Origin: JANQPA01 sp964628385
Lineage (GTDB): Bacteria > Bacteroidota > Bacteroidia > Chitinophagales > Saprospiraceae
NCBI GenBank assembly: GCA_964628385.1
Contig: CAZVOD010000043.1
Span: forward strand, 1 to 37,276
Direction of reading: 5' to 3'
Length of the DNA stretch: 37,276 nt
Shown: positions 9,471 through 17,334 of the stretch, in pieces
Numbering within the stretch: the stretch's first letter is position 1
Layout of the letters: each line of letters begins with the position of its first letter
Position numbers and translations under genes: made by a program
The notes under the pieces: model-generated
Databases searched by the model: none
Told to the model about the DNA's origin: nothing
The model's input: the letters and a program-made list of their open reading frames with translations, nothing else

Positions 9471-9516
9471 CAAAATGCGTCAAAATGCGTCAAAATGCGT
9501 CAAAATGCGTCAAAAT
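9471..9516. repeat. 10-bp tandem repeat, four and a half copies
   Basis: CAAAATGCGT occurs four times without error from 9471 to 9510, followed by a partial CAAAAT. It lies in the noncoding stretch between the HTH remnant and the exported-peptide operon. It could be a slippage product or a binding array; nothing in the sequence decides between them. Confidence 0.85.
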
Positions 9517-9622
9517 TTTATTTACAAAATTAATAATTTTATTTTGAACATGCGGCCATTTTGTTTAAGGGATTGCCGAAAACCTATAAAACAATTATTA
9601 ATTCAACTTAAATGTGGAAATT

Positions 9623-9856
9623 ATGAGAACTTTTTCCTTTTTACTTATTATTCTTATTGCAGGTATCATAGCCTTTAGCAATGAGGGGATTGCAAATGAC
9701 GACTCTAAATTATTTGAAACTGCAAACCAAGTATCACTGATAGAGCCTTTCAAAGGCGTTTGTGCACCAAGGCACTCAGACCCAAATGATTACGTGTGTG
9801 TAATAATTGAAGGATTTAAGAACTGTGACAAAGACTCCGATTGTGTAATACAATAA
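9623..9856 (+). CDS. Small exported four-cysteine peptide
   Basis: 77 aa. ATG at 9623 is preferred over an in-frame GTG at 9614 because it places the basic residue just before the hydrophobic leader (MRTFSFLLIILIAGIIAFSN). The remaining ~55 residues are acidic and contain Cys47, Cys59, Cys68 and Cys74, enough for two disulfides. It is the first gene of an AT-rich operon with a DUF4221 lipoprotein 28 bp downstream. In Bacteroidota, DUF4221 and related propeller lipoproteins often sit beside short leader-bearing peptides (for example the NVEALA type); this peptide has the same size and topology, but I cannot see the NVEALA motif itself. Function unknown. Confidence 0.65.
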   Translation: MRTFSFLLIILIAGIIAFSNEGIANDDSKLFETANQVSLIEPFKGVCAPRHSDPNDYVCVIIEGFKNCDKDSDCVIQ

Positions 9857-9884
9857 CATTAAATATTTTAAAAACTTATTTTTT

Positions 9885-11012
9885 ATGAAGAACAACATAT
9901 TTATCTTTGCATTATTAATTTCTACTAGTTGTTCTAAACATGAAACCTCTCATGGCCAGAACACGCAATTAGTCCTACACCATCAATATTCATTACCCCT
10001 AGATTCTCTGAGTGGGTTCAATGCGAATGATATTCAAATATTTGAAATAAATGGTCTAAAGAAAATCGGTTTGCTTTATCGATCAAGAAACACCATTAAC
10101 ATTTATTCATTTAGCGAAAGGGTATTGGAAAAGACAATTACTTTCGATACAGAAGGCCCAAATGGAATAAGCAGTTTGACTGGTTTTTTATGGATCTCTC
10201 CAGAAGAGATATACGTCTATTCTTATTGGGGAAGAAAAATATATCAAGTAAATAGCAACGCTGAAGTAATTGCTAGTTTTCAGTTCGAAGAATTTGATAA
10301 AGCAATTAAATATCCCGTATTGGAACCTAACAGCCTTAGGCCAATGGTTTTCAAAGAAAATCAAATAATAGCTGCAGGCCATATGTATCAAACCCTTCCA
10401 AGAGACCAAATAGGTAGGCCCTTTGTCCAGGTTAATTTAGAAACCAACTCTTCTCAGTTGATAGGGAAATATCCAGAAAAGGTGTTTCAAGGCAAATGGA
10501 GAATAAAAGCGCAAACCTATTTTGATTATATAAAGGAAAAAAAGCTTTTTGCAATTAGTTATGCAATTAGCGACAGCATTGAAATTACAGATTTTAAAAA
10601 GTACTCCAAAAAATATGAAGCTAAATCCTCTTTTATCCAGACAATAAAGCCATTTCACCCGGATTACGAGTATGTTTCGAATAACAAAGAAGAACAATAT
10701 ACTTATGACCTTTCATCTGCCTACTGGGGAATCAAGTATGATCCATACAGAAAAATTTATTATAGATTTGGTATAATTGGCAACACCTTGGACGAATTTT
10801 CCTCTGGACTTAATCCTATCTTTTTTGTAATGATTTTAGATGAAGATTTTGCTAAAATTGGTGAGATGAAGTTTCCCAGAGGTTTAGTATACCCTAGTTT
10901 ATCTTTTGTAGAAAAAGATGGCTTTTATATTGCTAACAAGAGGGAATATGCGGAGGCTTCCGAAGAAAAGTTAACATTCAATGTATATGCATTAGAGAAT
11001 TATGAATACTAA
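9885..11012 (+). CDS. DUF4221-like lipoprotein (beta-propeller-type)
   Basis: 375 aa. The N-terminus has a lipoprotein signal (FALLISTSC, lipid Cys at ~16). The rest is rich in alternating beta strands with repeated short blocks (IYSFSERVLEKTITF, SPEEIYVYSYWGRKIYQV, FVQVNLETNSSQLIGKY), as expected for the propeller-like DUF4221 family of Bacteroidota. Anchored in the outer or inner membrane, it would face the periplasm or surface. The family has no established function that I know. Its place between a Cys-rich secreted peptide and a CxxC protein suggests that it handles or displays the peptide; this is inference. Confidence 0.65.
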   Translation: MKNNIFIFALLISTSCSKHETSHGQNTQLVLHHQYSLPLDSLSGFNANDIQIFEINGLKKIGLLYRSRNTINIYSFSERVLEKTITFDTEGPNGISSLTGFLWISPEEIYVYSYWGRKIYQVNSNAEVIASFQFEEFDKAIKYPVLEPNSLRPMVFKENQIIAAGHMYQTLPRDQIGRPFVQVNLETNSSQLIGKYPEKVFQGKWRIKAQTYFDYIKEKKLFAISYAISDSIEITDFKKYSKKYEAKSSFIQTIKPFHPDYEYVSNNKEEQYTYDLSSAYWGIKYDPYRKIYYRFGIIGNTLDEFSSGLNPIFFVMILDEDFAKIGEMKFPRGLVYPSLSFVEKDGFYIANKREYAEASEEKLTFNVYALENYEY

Positions 11013-11033
11013 ATCTTGAAACTCATACGGCAA

Positions 11034-11468
11034 ATGAATATACGAATACTCTTCATTTGGTTAGCAATAGTAACCATCTGCTTCAATACAAATGAAACCA
11101 ATTTTGATCAAAAAAGCTTAAATCAATTTCTATCAATATTGCCTGATAGGGATAGCATTTTTCTAATACCTGGAAGCGGTTGTGGGGCCTGTGTTAACGA
11201 AGCAATAGACTTTGCAAAAAACAATAATAAAAATGAGAACTATTACTTCGTTTTTACCCGTATTCACGATATAAAGTTACTTAAAATTAAACTTCAAAAC
11301 TCAATCCAGGATGGTAACTTTCATTTTGACAAGTCTAATAAAGTTGGTAAAATGGGATATTATCAGATTTATCCCATGCTAATTGAAAGGTCTGAAAATT
11401 CCATAAAAAGCATCCAATACCTAGATGAGGACTTTTTTATAACCGAAGCAATTAGATCAGCAAAATAA
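11034..11468 (+). CDS. Exported thioredoxin-like protein with CGAC motif
   Basis: 144 aa from ATG 11034 (a TTG at 11016 would add six residues before the hydrophobic leader). The leader RILFIWLAIVTICF is followed by a thioredoxin-like beta strand and active-site helix, DSIFLIPGSGCGACVNEAID, with Cys50 and Cys53. The C-terminal half is shorter and more divergent than classical thioredoxin, and no cis-proline loop is obvious (YQIYPMLIE may be its counterpart). It is probably an envelope thiol oxidoreductase or a redox carrier for its neighbours, which contain paired cysteines. The gene follows DUF4221 after 21 bp and precedes the FISUMP gene by 7 bp. Confidence 0.6.
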   Translation: MNIRILFIWLAIVTICFNTNETNFDQKSLNQFLSILPDRDSIFLIPGSGCGACVNEAIDFAKNNNKNENYYFVFTRIHDIKLLKIKLQNSIQDGNFHFDKSNKVGKMGYYQIYPMLIERSENSIKSIQYLDEDFFITEAIRSAK

Positions 11469-11475
11469 AATAACC

Positions 11476-12114
11476 ATGCTAAACGCACGATTTATCAATA
11501 TTTTTCCCATATTTCTTATTTTTATATTTACTTGCAGTTTTAGTACTTTTCATCATTTAGCAGTCAAAAATGACCAACTTAAAAGTGTAAAAATTGGCGA
11601 TATGGAATGGACTTCAAAAAATCTAAATATTCCCGTAGATGGTAGCTGGTGTATTAATTGTGAAAAATATGGTCGTCTATATTCCTTTAATGCCGCAAAA
11701 GCTGTCGCAAATAAAATTCCCGGTTGGCGCCTTCCAACTCAACAGGATTGGCAAAAATTGGAGAAAATTTTAGGCGTAAAAGACCATGAGCAATTGATGG
11801 CCTACAAAAGCAGAGGGAACTCTCTGAGAGAAAAATTGAAAATTGAAAATTTCCCAGGATACCTAGATAATAAACAGTTAAAATATCAAGATACTGTAAT
11901 TTATTTCTGGAGTAATTCCATTATGCAAATGGATCAAGGGGCTATCATTGAAAACGGAATCCGAAAGCCGGTAGACGACTTAGACGTAGTTACCTTAAGA
12001 GGTTTATTTAAAACAGGGAGTAATAAAAATAACATTTATGAATGCGTAGTTCCCAAAAATACTCAAAGGGCTTACTCTGTTCGTTTAGTAAAAAATAAAA
12101 CCAATCCCCATTAG
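11476..12114 (+). CDS. Exported FISUMP-domain protein
   Basis: 212 aa. A hydrophobic leader ends in IFIFTCSFS, which may be a lipobox (Cys20). Residues ~37-205 show the Fibrobacter succinogenes major paralogous domain pattern: IGDMEWTSKNLNIPVDGSWC, then EKYGRLYSFNAAKAV, then PGWRLPTQQDWQKLE, and the terminal AYSVRLVK. Cys59 and Cys62 form a CINC pair. FISUMP proteins are surface-exposed modules of unknown, probably binding, function. It is the last gene of the peptide/DUF4221/redoxin operon. No T-rich hairpin follows. Confidence 0.7.
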   Translation: MLNARFINIFPIFLIFIFTCSFSTFHHLAVKNDQLKSVKIGDMEWTSKNLNIPVDGSWCINCEKYGRLYSFNAAKAVANKIPGWRLPTQQDWQKLEKILGVKDHEQLMAYKSRGNSLREKLKIENFPGYLDNKQLKYQDTVIYFWSNSIMQMDQGAIIENGIRKPVDDLDVVTLRGLFKTGSNKNNIYECVVPKNTQRAYSVRLVKNKTNPH

Positions 12115-12204
12115 GATTTTCATACCTTTATTCTTTCGATTTCCCCAAAATAACCCTCCTTTTTCATAACTTTATACTCTGACAATTTTTATGGAACCTC
12201 TATC

Positions 12205-12411
12205 ATGAAACCACCTCATTCCAATATTTGCTCGATCTGCCTCCTTCTCCTCCTCACCTGCCTGCACTGCTCCCCTCAGCAGAGTACCGATGAACTAGCC
12301 GAAGAAACCGCTTCCACCAGCCCAACTGCCTCCGCCCCGGCCATCCCCGTCAAAACTCAAAAAGCCACACAGGGCACCTTCGCGGTAATCGTACTATCCG
12401 TCACTCCCTAG
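12205..12411 (+). pseudogene. N-terminal remnant of an RND efflux adaptor-type lipoprotein
   Basis: 68 aa. A convincing lipoprotein signal (ICLLLLLTCLHC, lipid Cys ~22) is followed by a Ser/Thr/Ala/Glu linker and PAIPVKTQKATQGTFAVIVL, which resembles the first strand of HlyD/CusB-type membrane-fusion proteins. The frame then stops. Such adaptors are normally 350-400 aa, so this is read as a gene that kept only its 5' end. It may be an intact small lipoprotein instead. A decayed RND pump gene lies 6 kb away (18762). Confidence 0.45.
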
Positions 12412-12457
12412 AGCACGATGTTCTGGTTGCCTTGTATGTTGGATTCGTTGCTCATCG

Positions 12458-12874
12458 CTAGGTGTCTTTGGTCTTATCGTTCTGCTGAATACTGATCGAG
12501 CTGCCCGATACCCCCTGCACATTGATGTTGCCATCGCCCGTAATGTGGGCTTCGTTGTGCACGGGCCGCTCTTTCAGGTACTGCTCTACTTCTTGTTGCA
12601 GCTTGGGCTGTTCCGGGAGTTGGTCTTCCAGTTCCCGTACCATATCGGTCAGGGCGTAGCGGAGTTGGTTCTTTTTGACTTCTGCCCGTTCCAGGTCGAT
12701 GGTGCCAGTTCGGATGTCCTTCATCAGGCCGTTGTAGCGGGCGGATTGAATGATGAGTTCATTGTAAGATGGACTATTTTTAAGCAGGGCTTGAAGTTCA
12801 GCAATGGCGGCTGATAGTTCGTCTTTAGCAATGAGTTGTAGCAGCTCATCAATAAAAGCTGGAATTGTTGCCAT
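12458..12874 (-). CDS. Stand-alone EAD11 (effector-associated domain) protein with beta-strand-like tail
   Basis: 138 aa. Residues ~5-85 match the helical EAD11 pattern as I know it from Bacteroidota conflict-system proteins: short helices, then YNELIIQSARYNGLMKDIRT, TIDLERAEVKKNQLRYALTD and MVREL. Residues 110-130 (HITGDGNINVQGVSGSSISI) form a Gly-rich, strand-forming tail of the kind found near EAD-linked effectors. EADs pair by like-with-like contact to bring an effector (protease, TIR, NTPase) to its sensor. Here the domain is alone, without a recognisable effector beside it. The partner, and any defence role, are inference. Confidence 0.68.
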   Translation of the reverse strand: MATIPAFIDELLQLIAKDELSAAIAELQALLKNSPSYNELIIQSARYNGLMKDIRTGTIDLERAEVKKNQLRYALTDMVRELEDQLPEQPKLQQEVEQYLKERPVHNEAHITGDGNINVQGVSGSSISIQQNDKTKDT

Positions 12875-13047
12875 GAAATTTTCCTTTTATTTCATAGTAA
12901 ATATACATTTTTTTTAGAAGATGGCTAATATCAAAGCTAAAGTTACTAAGATGAAAAAGCCACGTTGTTTTGAATTTTTGAACAAAGCTAGGCACTATAT
13001 ACTATGCAGGAAAGGTGGGGTGTAGTAGGCAGATACCACAAACCTAG

Positions 13048-13306
13048 CTGTCAAATAAGCTAGGACTAGCGTTTACGACGGTAAATGGCTGGTGTAGCAA
13101 TCGCGAACAACCCTATTTGACAGATTTTGTGGAAACCACCGAGTTGCTAGAAGTAGCCCCGGCAGACTTAATTGTGGATGGCTCAAAAAAAGAAAGAGGA
13201 CAGAGTGAAACGCTGATCTCTCTAAAGTTAGTTTGAATTCTTTGAAAACGACTACTGGCGGCAACTAGGAAGTCATAACTTATTGAAAGACAACTGTATA
13301 TTCAAA
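13048..13306 (+). pseudogene. Decayed coding stretch of unknown family
   Basis: This part of the 439-bp gap between the EAD11 gene and the tRNA holds an open frame of about 60 codons without a start (protein-like content such as GWCSNREQPYLTDFVETTEL, then ADLIVDGSKKERGQ), stopping at TGA 13234-13236. Removing one T there continues into EFFENDYWRQLGSHNLLKDN in the next frame. The residue composition looks coding in both parts, so a frameshifted relic is likely. I do not recognise the family. The rest of the gap (12875-13047) shows nothing more. Confidence 0.35.
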
Positions 13307-13313
13307 AAAAATG

Positions 13314-13384
13314 TAGACCCACTAGGACTCGAACCTAGAACGACTGAACCAAAATCAGCTGTGTTACCATTACACCATGGGTCT
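13314..13384 (-). tRNA. tRNA-Gln (anticodon TTG)
   Basis: On the minus strand the acceptor pairs AGACCCA with TGGGTCT, the D arm is GTGT-AATGGTAA-CAC, the anticodon arm GCTGA-TTTTGGT-TCAGT places TTG at the anticodon, and the T arm is CTAGG-TTCGAGT-CCTAG. The discriminator base is A, and CCA is not encoded. It reads CAA (and, by wobble, CAG) codons. Confidence 0.93.
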
Positions 13385-13540
13385 TTAAGATCAAAAGGTT
13401 TTTGATTTAGTAGTGAAGCTTTTTGAGCTCAAGGCCTACCAAATCTGTAGCTTTTCTTATAAAGCGTTGCAAATATAAAACGAGAATTCCTATCAGTCAA
13501 GTGTAAAGAGAAAATTATCTTCAATGCTTTGTCAAAGTCC

Positions 13541-13573
13541 TTTGGAGAGCTGCTGTGAATTTATGTATTTTTG
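13541..13573 (+). promoter_or_regulatory. Bacteroidota-type promoter of the mtn operon
   Basis: TTTG at 13541-13544 and TATTTTTG at 13566-13573 match the -33 TTTG and -7 TANNTTTG consensus, with 21 nt between them. The -7 box ends five bases before the mtnB ATG, so the transcript would be leaderless or nearly so. This supports 13578 as the start over the longer frame from 13524. Confidence 0.6.
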
Positions 13574-13577
13574 TGGT

Positions 13578-14207
13578 ATGGAGATATCTACAAATACATG
13601 GGCTAAAGCGTTGGTAGACTGCATTCATTTCCTACACCAACAAGGATGGGCTCCCGCTACGAGCTCTAATTATTCCTTTCGCCCACCCGGCACTACGCTG
13701 TTACATATTTCTTCTTCGGGTATAGATAAGGGGGTATTCCGGGAGGAAGACCTCCTGAAGGTCGATCTCAATGGGCAGCCCGTGGAGGATAGCCGCCAGC
13801 CCTCTGCCGAGACTCGGCTGCATACGCTTATTTACCGGAAGCGGGAGGAGGTGGCTTGTGTTTTACATACCCATTCTATTTATAATACGACTTTGTCGAG
13901 TATTTTTGAAGCTAAGGGCCGACTGCGCCTGGAGGGTTTTGAACTCTTAAAAGGACTGAGTGGTATCCGTACGCACGATACTTTTGTGGATATTCCCGTT
14001 TTTTCTAACAACCAGGATATGGCTGCTTTATCAAAGGAGATCGACAGCTACTGGGAGGAACACCCGGAGATCAAAGGTTTTCTCCTTGCTGGGCATGGCC
14101 TTTATACCTGGGGCGAAACTATTGCCGAAGCCAAAAGGCATGTAGAAGTTTTTGAATTTTTATTTGAATGTTTTTATAAGATTCATACATTTAAGGGTAC
14201 TACCTAA
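13578..14207 (+). CDS. mtnB: Methylthioribulose-1-phosphate dehydratase
   Basis: 209 aa, normal length. It dehydrates 5-methylthioribulose 1-phosphate to the 2,3-diketo intermediate in the cytosolic methionine salvage pathway. It belongs to the class II aldolase/adducin fold: N-terminal HFLHQQGWAPATSSNYSFR, the zinc-ligand motif HTHSIYNTT (His97, His99) and a third His in LAGHGLYTWGETI. A longer frame from 13524 has no family-like sequence before MEISTNTWAK, and a promoter box sits just ahead of 13578. It is first in a compact operon with mtnD 16 bp downstream. Confidence 0.93.
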   Translation: MEISTNTWAKALVDCIHFLHQQGWAPATSSNYSFRPPGTTLLHISSSGIDKGVFREEDLLKVDLNGQPVEDSRQPSAETRLHTLIYRKREEVACVLHTHSIYNTTLSSIFEAKGRLRLEGFELLKGLSGIRTHDTFVDIPVFSNNQDMAALSKEIDSYWEEHPEIKGFLLAGHGLYTWGETIAEAKRHVEVFEFLFECFYKIHTFKGTT

Positions 14208-14223
14208 AAAAACAAATTAAGTC

Positions 14224-14763
14224 ATGGCAATTTTACACATTCCTGATCAGGATAAGAAGATTGAAGATGCAGCGGAGATCAAATCGTTTTTGGCTGACCT
14301 TGGCGTATTGTACGATCAGTGGGAAGCTCAGGTTGAGTTTGATGATGATGCAGACCAGGAGACGATCCTGAAAGCTTATGAGCATGTACTCCAGCCTTAT
14401 ATGGCGTCTAATGGCTACAAGACGGCTGATGTGATCAGCGTTAATCCTAATACGCCCAGCCTGGATGCGGTCAAGACCAAGTTCCTGACCGAACATATGC
14501 ACTCGGAAGATGAAGTCCGCTTTTTTGTGGATGGTGAAGGGTTATTTTGGTTTAATATGGAAAATGACACTCCTGTATTCTGCGTCATCTGCCAGCAGGG
14601 AGATTTGATCTCAGTACCGGCCAATACCAAGCACTGGTTTGACTTCGGCCCCAAAACATTTGTAAAAGCTATTCGCGTGTTTATCGACCAATCCGGTTGG
14701 GTACCTCAATACACCGAATCGGGAGTCGATCAGAAATACAATAACTTAGGATTATCTGCATGA
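14224..14763 (+). CDS. mtnD: Acireductone dioxygenase
   Basis: 179 aa cupin, normal length. It oxidises acireductone to 2-keto-4-methylthiobutyrate and formate when it holds Fe2+; with Ni2+ the enzyme makes off-pathway products. The metal ligands His91, His93 and Glu97 lie in TEHMHSEDEVRFF, and His137 in NTKHWFDFG. The first methionine starts MAILHIPD, as is typical. Its last four bases (ATGA) overlap the mtnC start, so the two are translationally coupled. Confidence 0.95.
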   Translation: MAILHIPDQDKKIEDAAEIKSFLADLGVLYDQWEAQVEFDDDADQETILKAYEHVLQPYMASNGYKTADVISVNPNTPSLDAVKTKFLTEHMHSEDEVRFFVDGEGLFWFNMENDTPVFCVICQQGDLISVPANTKHWFDFGPKTFVKAIRVFIDQSGWVPQYTESGVDQKYNNLGLSA

Positions 14764-15452
14764 TAAAATTCATCTTGATGGACGTTGAGGGAACAACTAC
14801 TTCTATCTCTTTTGTACATGAGGTGTTGTTCCCTTACGCCAGTAAAAATATGGAGGCTTTTGTTCGCGATCACAGTACCTCCCCTCACGTTCTGGCAGAA
14901 TTGGAAGCCGTCAAAACTACAATACTAAAGGAAGAAGGAAAAGTCATCTCCATAGATGAGGCTATCCAACAGCTCCTGGATTGGATTGAGCAGGATCGCA
15001 AGCATACTTCCCTGAAAACCTTACAGGGCCTTCTTTGGAAAAATGGTTATGAATCCGGTGAGTATAAAGGCCATATCTACGAAGACGTACTCCCGGCCCT
15101 TCAAAAGTGGCAAGCGGCCGATATTCAAATGGGTATTTATTCTTCTGGTTCGGTAGCCGCCCAAAAACTGCTGTTTGGAAATTCCAACAAAGGAGACCTC
15201 AGCCCCTACCTGTCCGCTCATTTTGATACCCAAACCGGCCATAAAAAAGAAACCCAATCCTACCACAGTATTCAAAAGCAACTTGGCATTCCGGCTGAGC
15301 AGATCCTATTTCTCTCAGATGTGGAGGCCGAATTAGACGCTGCAAAAGCGGCAGGCTTTCAGACTTTACAATTGGTTCGGCCGGGAACTACCGCCTCTCA
15401 AAAGCATCCGGTAGCTAATGATTTTAGTGAAATAGATTTATCTGATTTCTAG
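14760..15452 (+). CDS. mtnC: Enolase-phosphatase E1
   Basis: 230 aa HAD-superfamily enzyme that enolises and dephosphorylates 2,3-diketo-5-methylthiopentyl 1-phosphate to acireductone, the substrate of MtnD. HAD motif I is at residues 8-14 (DVEGTTT, the family variant), motif II is in GIYSSGSVAAQKLLF, the lysine is in GHKKETQSY, and motif IV is in FLSDVEAELDAAKAAG. Last gene of the operon. No mtnK or mtnN is in the window; mtnA is about 8 kb away. Confidence 0.94.
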   Translation: MIKFILMDVEGTTTSISFVHEVLFPYASKNMEAFVRDHSTSPHVLAELEAVKTTILKEEGKVISIDEAIQQLLDWIEQDRKHTSLKTLQGLLWKNGYESGEYKGHIYEDVLPALQKWQAADIQMGIYSSGSVAAQKLLFGNSNKGDLSPYLSAHFDTQTGHKKETQSYHSIQKQLGIPAEQILFLSDVEAELDAAKAAGFQTLQLVRPGTTASQKHPVANDFSEIDLSDF

Positions 15453-15590
15453 AGCGTGACTGGAATTTTTCTTTTGTAAAAAAAGGTTGCGGGGCAAATC
15501 TTTCATTTTTTTCCATTTCTGTGATGACCTTTTCCGGTTTTTTGCGAGACATAGTAAAATCGTTCTCAACAACTAAAAAATCGATTCACT

Positions 15591-16727
15591 ATGAAACTCC
15601 TAAACTTACTTGCAATGATCTTTGTATGCAGCCTTTTATTTGCCTGTCAGAATAACGCTCAGGATACCGGAGCGGGTTATACCAATCCATATGGTACATT
15701 TCAGACCGCTCAGTTTGATAATAACACAGGTAGTGACGGAAAAACTCTTGAAATGAAGCCGGTCAGAGATAGCAAAACCGGCCGGGTGGTTTCTTATTTA
15801 CCATTACCTAAAGACTGGAAAATGGGGACTATGCCTAGCGGTATACAGGGGATTGAAGGGCCCAGTAGCATTCGGGTGAGTAGCCTTCCGACTGAACTCT
15901 ATTATTTCAATGTAGACTCATATACGGCTCAGATGGCGGGCATGCAGGTAGCTAATCCGGTGTCACTTGAGGTTATTTTTAAGGAAAATATTGTTCCTCA
16001 TATTCAACAACAGGGCGGTAAATTGCTAAAGCGGTATTCACTGGATAAAACGGCCCAAAGAAGTAAAGAGCTTATGCAAAGTGCATTGAACCGCTCCAGT
16101 GTTCAGCAGTACAACATGCTGGCCTCAGAATGGCAGCAGCCCGATGGCAGCAAATCCTTAATTTTAATAACTCAAATGATCATGCATTCTCAGGGAGCCA
16201 GTACCTGGAGTTTTGGGATGACCGAACTTGAAGCCCCAGGCCAGTATTTTGAAGACGCTGTAGCCACTTACCTTTTTGCCCAGGCCAACTGGGAAGTCGA
16301 TTACAATACAGCCATGGCTCACGCAGCGGAGCTAAACCGCATGGATAAAGCCGCCGAGCAGAGAATGGCCGACAGTAGAGCCGCTCACCAAAAAAGAATG
16401 CGTAGTGATGAGGAGGCGTTCCAGAATACCCAGAAAATCCACCGGTCAACCTCCGATGAGATTAGTGATATGAGTATGCGAAGTTATTGGAGCCGCTCGG
16501 ATATGGAAAGTCGTATGCATAGTAAAGAAATGAATATGATCAGAGAAGAATATACACTGACTAATCCATGGAGTAATAAATCGCTGCAGGTGAATTCCGG
16601 CTACCAAAACTATTTCATCAACGCCAATGGCGATATCATTGGCTCTAACGATGTAAATTTCGACCCTAATGTGCACAAAAACTACAACCACACCCAGTGG
16701 AAACCTATGAGTGGTGGTGGTTATTAA
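15591..16727 (+). CDS. Hypothetical lipoprotein
   Basis: 378 aa, not recognised. A lipoprotein signal (NLLAMIFVCSLLFACQNN, lipid Cys ~19) is followed by a globular part (~50-230: VSYLPLPKDWKMGTMPSGIQ ... LILITQMIMHSQGASTWSFG). A helical, Met/Arg/Glu-rich stretch lies at ~240-310 (AELNRMDKAAEQRMADSRAA), and the C-terminus resembles NPWSNKSLQVNSGYQNYFIN ... NGDIIGSNDVNFDPN. The last part is like modules that report a default value or a dinucleotide-style pattern in predicted outer-membrane lipoproteins, but I cannot assign a function. It stands alone, 138 bp after mtnC, without shared promoter signs. Confidence 0.65.
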   Translation: MKLLNLLAMIFVCSLLFACQNNAQDTGAGYTNPYGTFQTAQFDNNTGSDGKTLEMKPVRDSKTGRVVSYLPLPKDWKMGTMPSGIQGIEGPSSIRVSSLPTELYYFNVDSYTAQMAGMQVANPVSLEVIFKENIVPHIQQQGGKLLKRYSLDKTAQRSKELMQSALNRSSVQQYNMLASEWQQPDGSKSLILITQMIMHSQGASTWSFGMTELEAPGQYFEDAVATYLFAQANWEVDYNTAMAHAAELNRMDKAAEQRMADSRAAHQKRMRSDEEAFQNTQKIHRSTSDEISDMSMRSYWSRSDMESRMHSKEMNMIREEYTLTNPWSNKSLQVNSGYQNYFINANGDIIGSNDVNFDPNVHKNYNHTQWKPMSGGGY

Positions 16728-17334
16728 AGTAAGGTGAAATTGGGGGTTTTTACACTTTTCATATCTATACGTTTATTTTGACCTGCTTCGCAAAAAGTAG
16801 AATTTCGGGAAAGCCACACTATTTTTTCCAGGCGAAGGATTTTTCGTTCGTAACAGCGATTCAGTGTCAGAATGATACTTTGGAATTGTTGCCAGGCTAT
16901 ATCCCTAATCGGATACTTTCACCGCTTAAAGGGAGGTTTTTGTTGCTTTTTACGTGCTTAAGTAACAGTTAAAGAATAACTTATCGATTTCTACTCGTCC
17001 TTGCAGCCTTATGCTGCATTATTTTTTTCAGCAATAGCTGCGCTATTGCTGAAAAAATGTCTTGCCTAAGACTACAATCACTTCGCATCAATCGGATACT
17101 TACTTTTTACCTGTTACTAAGCAAATATTTACTTTTGAAGTTCGGAAAGCATCCCTTGAAAATGGATGACTATTGCTCCGCAGTGGTGAACCATTGTTTC
17201 GTCTCCTCTGAAATAGTGGCCACTACTGGCTTTCATAGCTATCATTTTTTATTTTCCGGGGCTATTTTTTCGGTTTTAAAAAAGAAAAATAGGTATCTTA
17301 CTTTTTGATAACTTATAACCTCAATTCAAGTCAT
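16728..17334. other. 607-bp noncoding stretch
   Basis: Between the lipoprotein and the next gene I see no protein-like frame. It contains a strong symmetrical hairpin (separate entry), a short GCAGC/GCTGC hairpin at 17002-17017, and the 12-mer AATCGGATACTT twice (16907-16918 and 17090-17101). Confidence 0.5.
17023..17057. terminator. Symmetrical hairpin, possible bidirectional terminator
   Basis: A perfect 16-bp inverted repeat (TTTTTTCAGCAATAGC with its complement) with a 3-nt loop. The A and T runs on either side allow a T-tailed stem on both strands. It lies about 300 bp from the upstream gene, so its role as that gene's terminator is uncertain. Confidence 0.45.

Noticed and set aside
12952..13026. 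24-codon ATG frame upstream of the coding relic
   Set aside because: Too short and without supporting signals; probably chance.
13073..13264. 63-codon minus-strand frame beside the tRNA
   Set aside because: No family-like content; the plus strand there shows a better coding relic.
16778..17308. Two short frames in the 607-bp noncoding stretch
   Set aside because: They cross the symmetrical hairpin and have no recognisable protein character.
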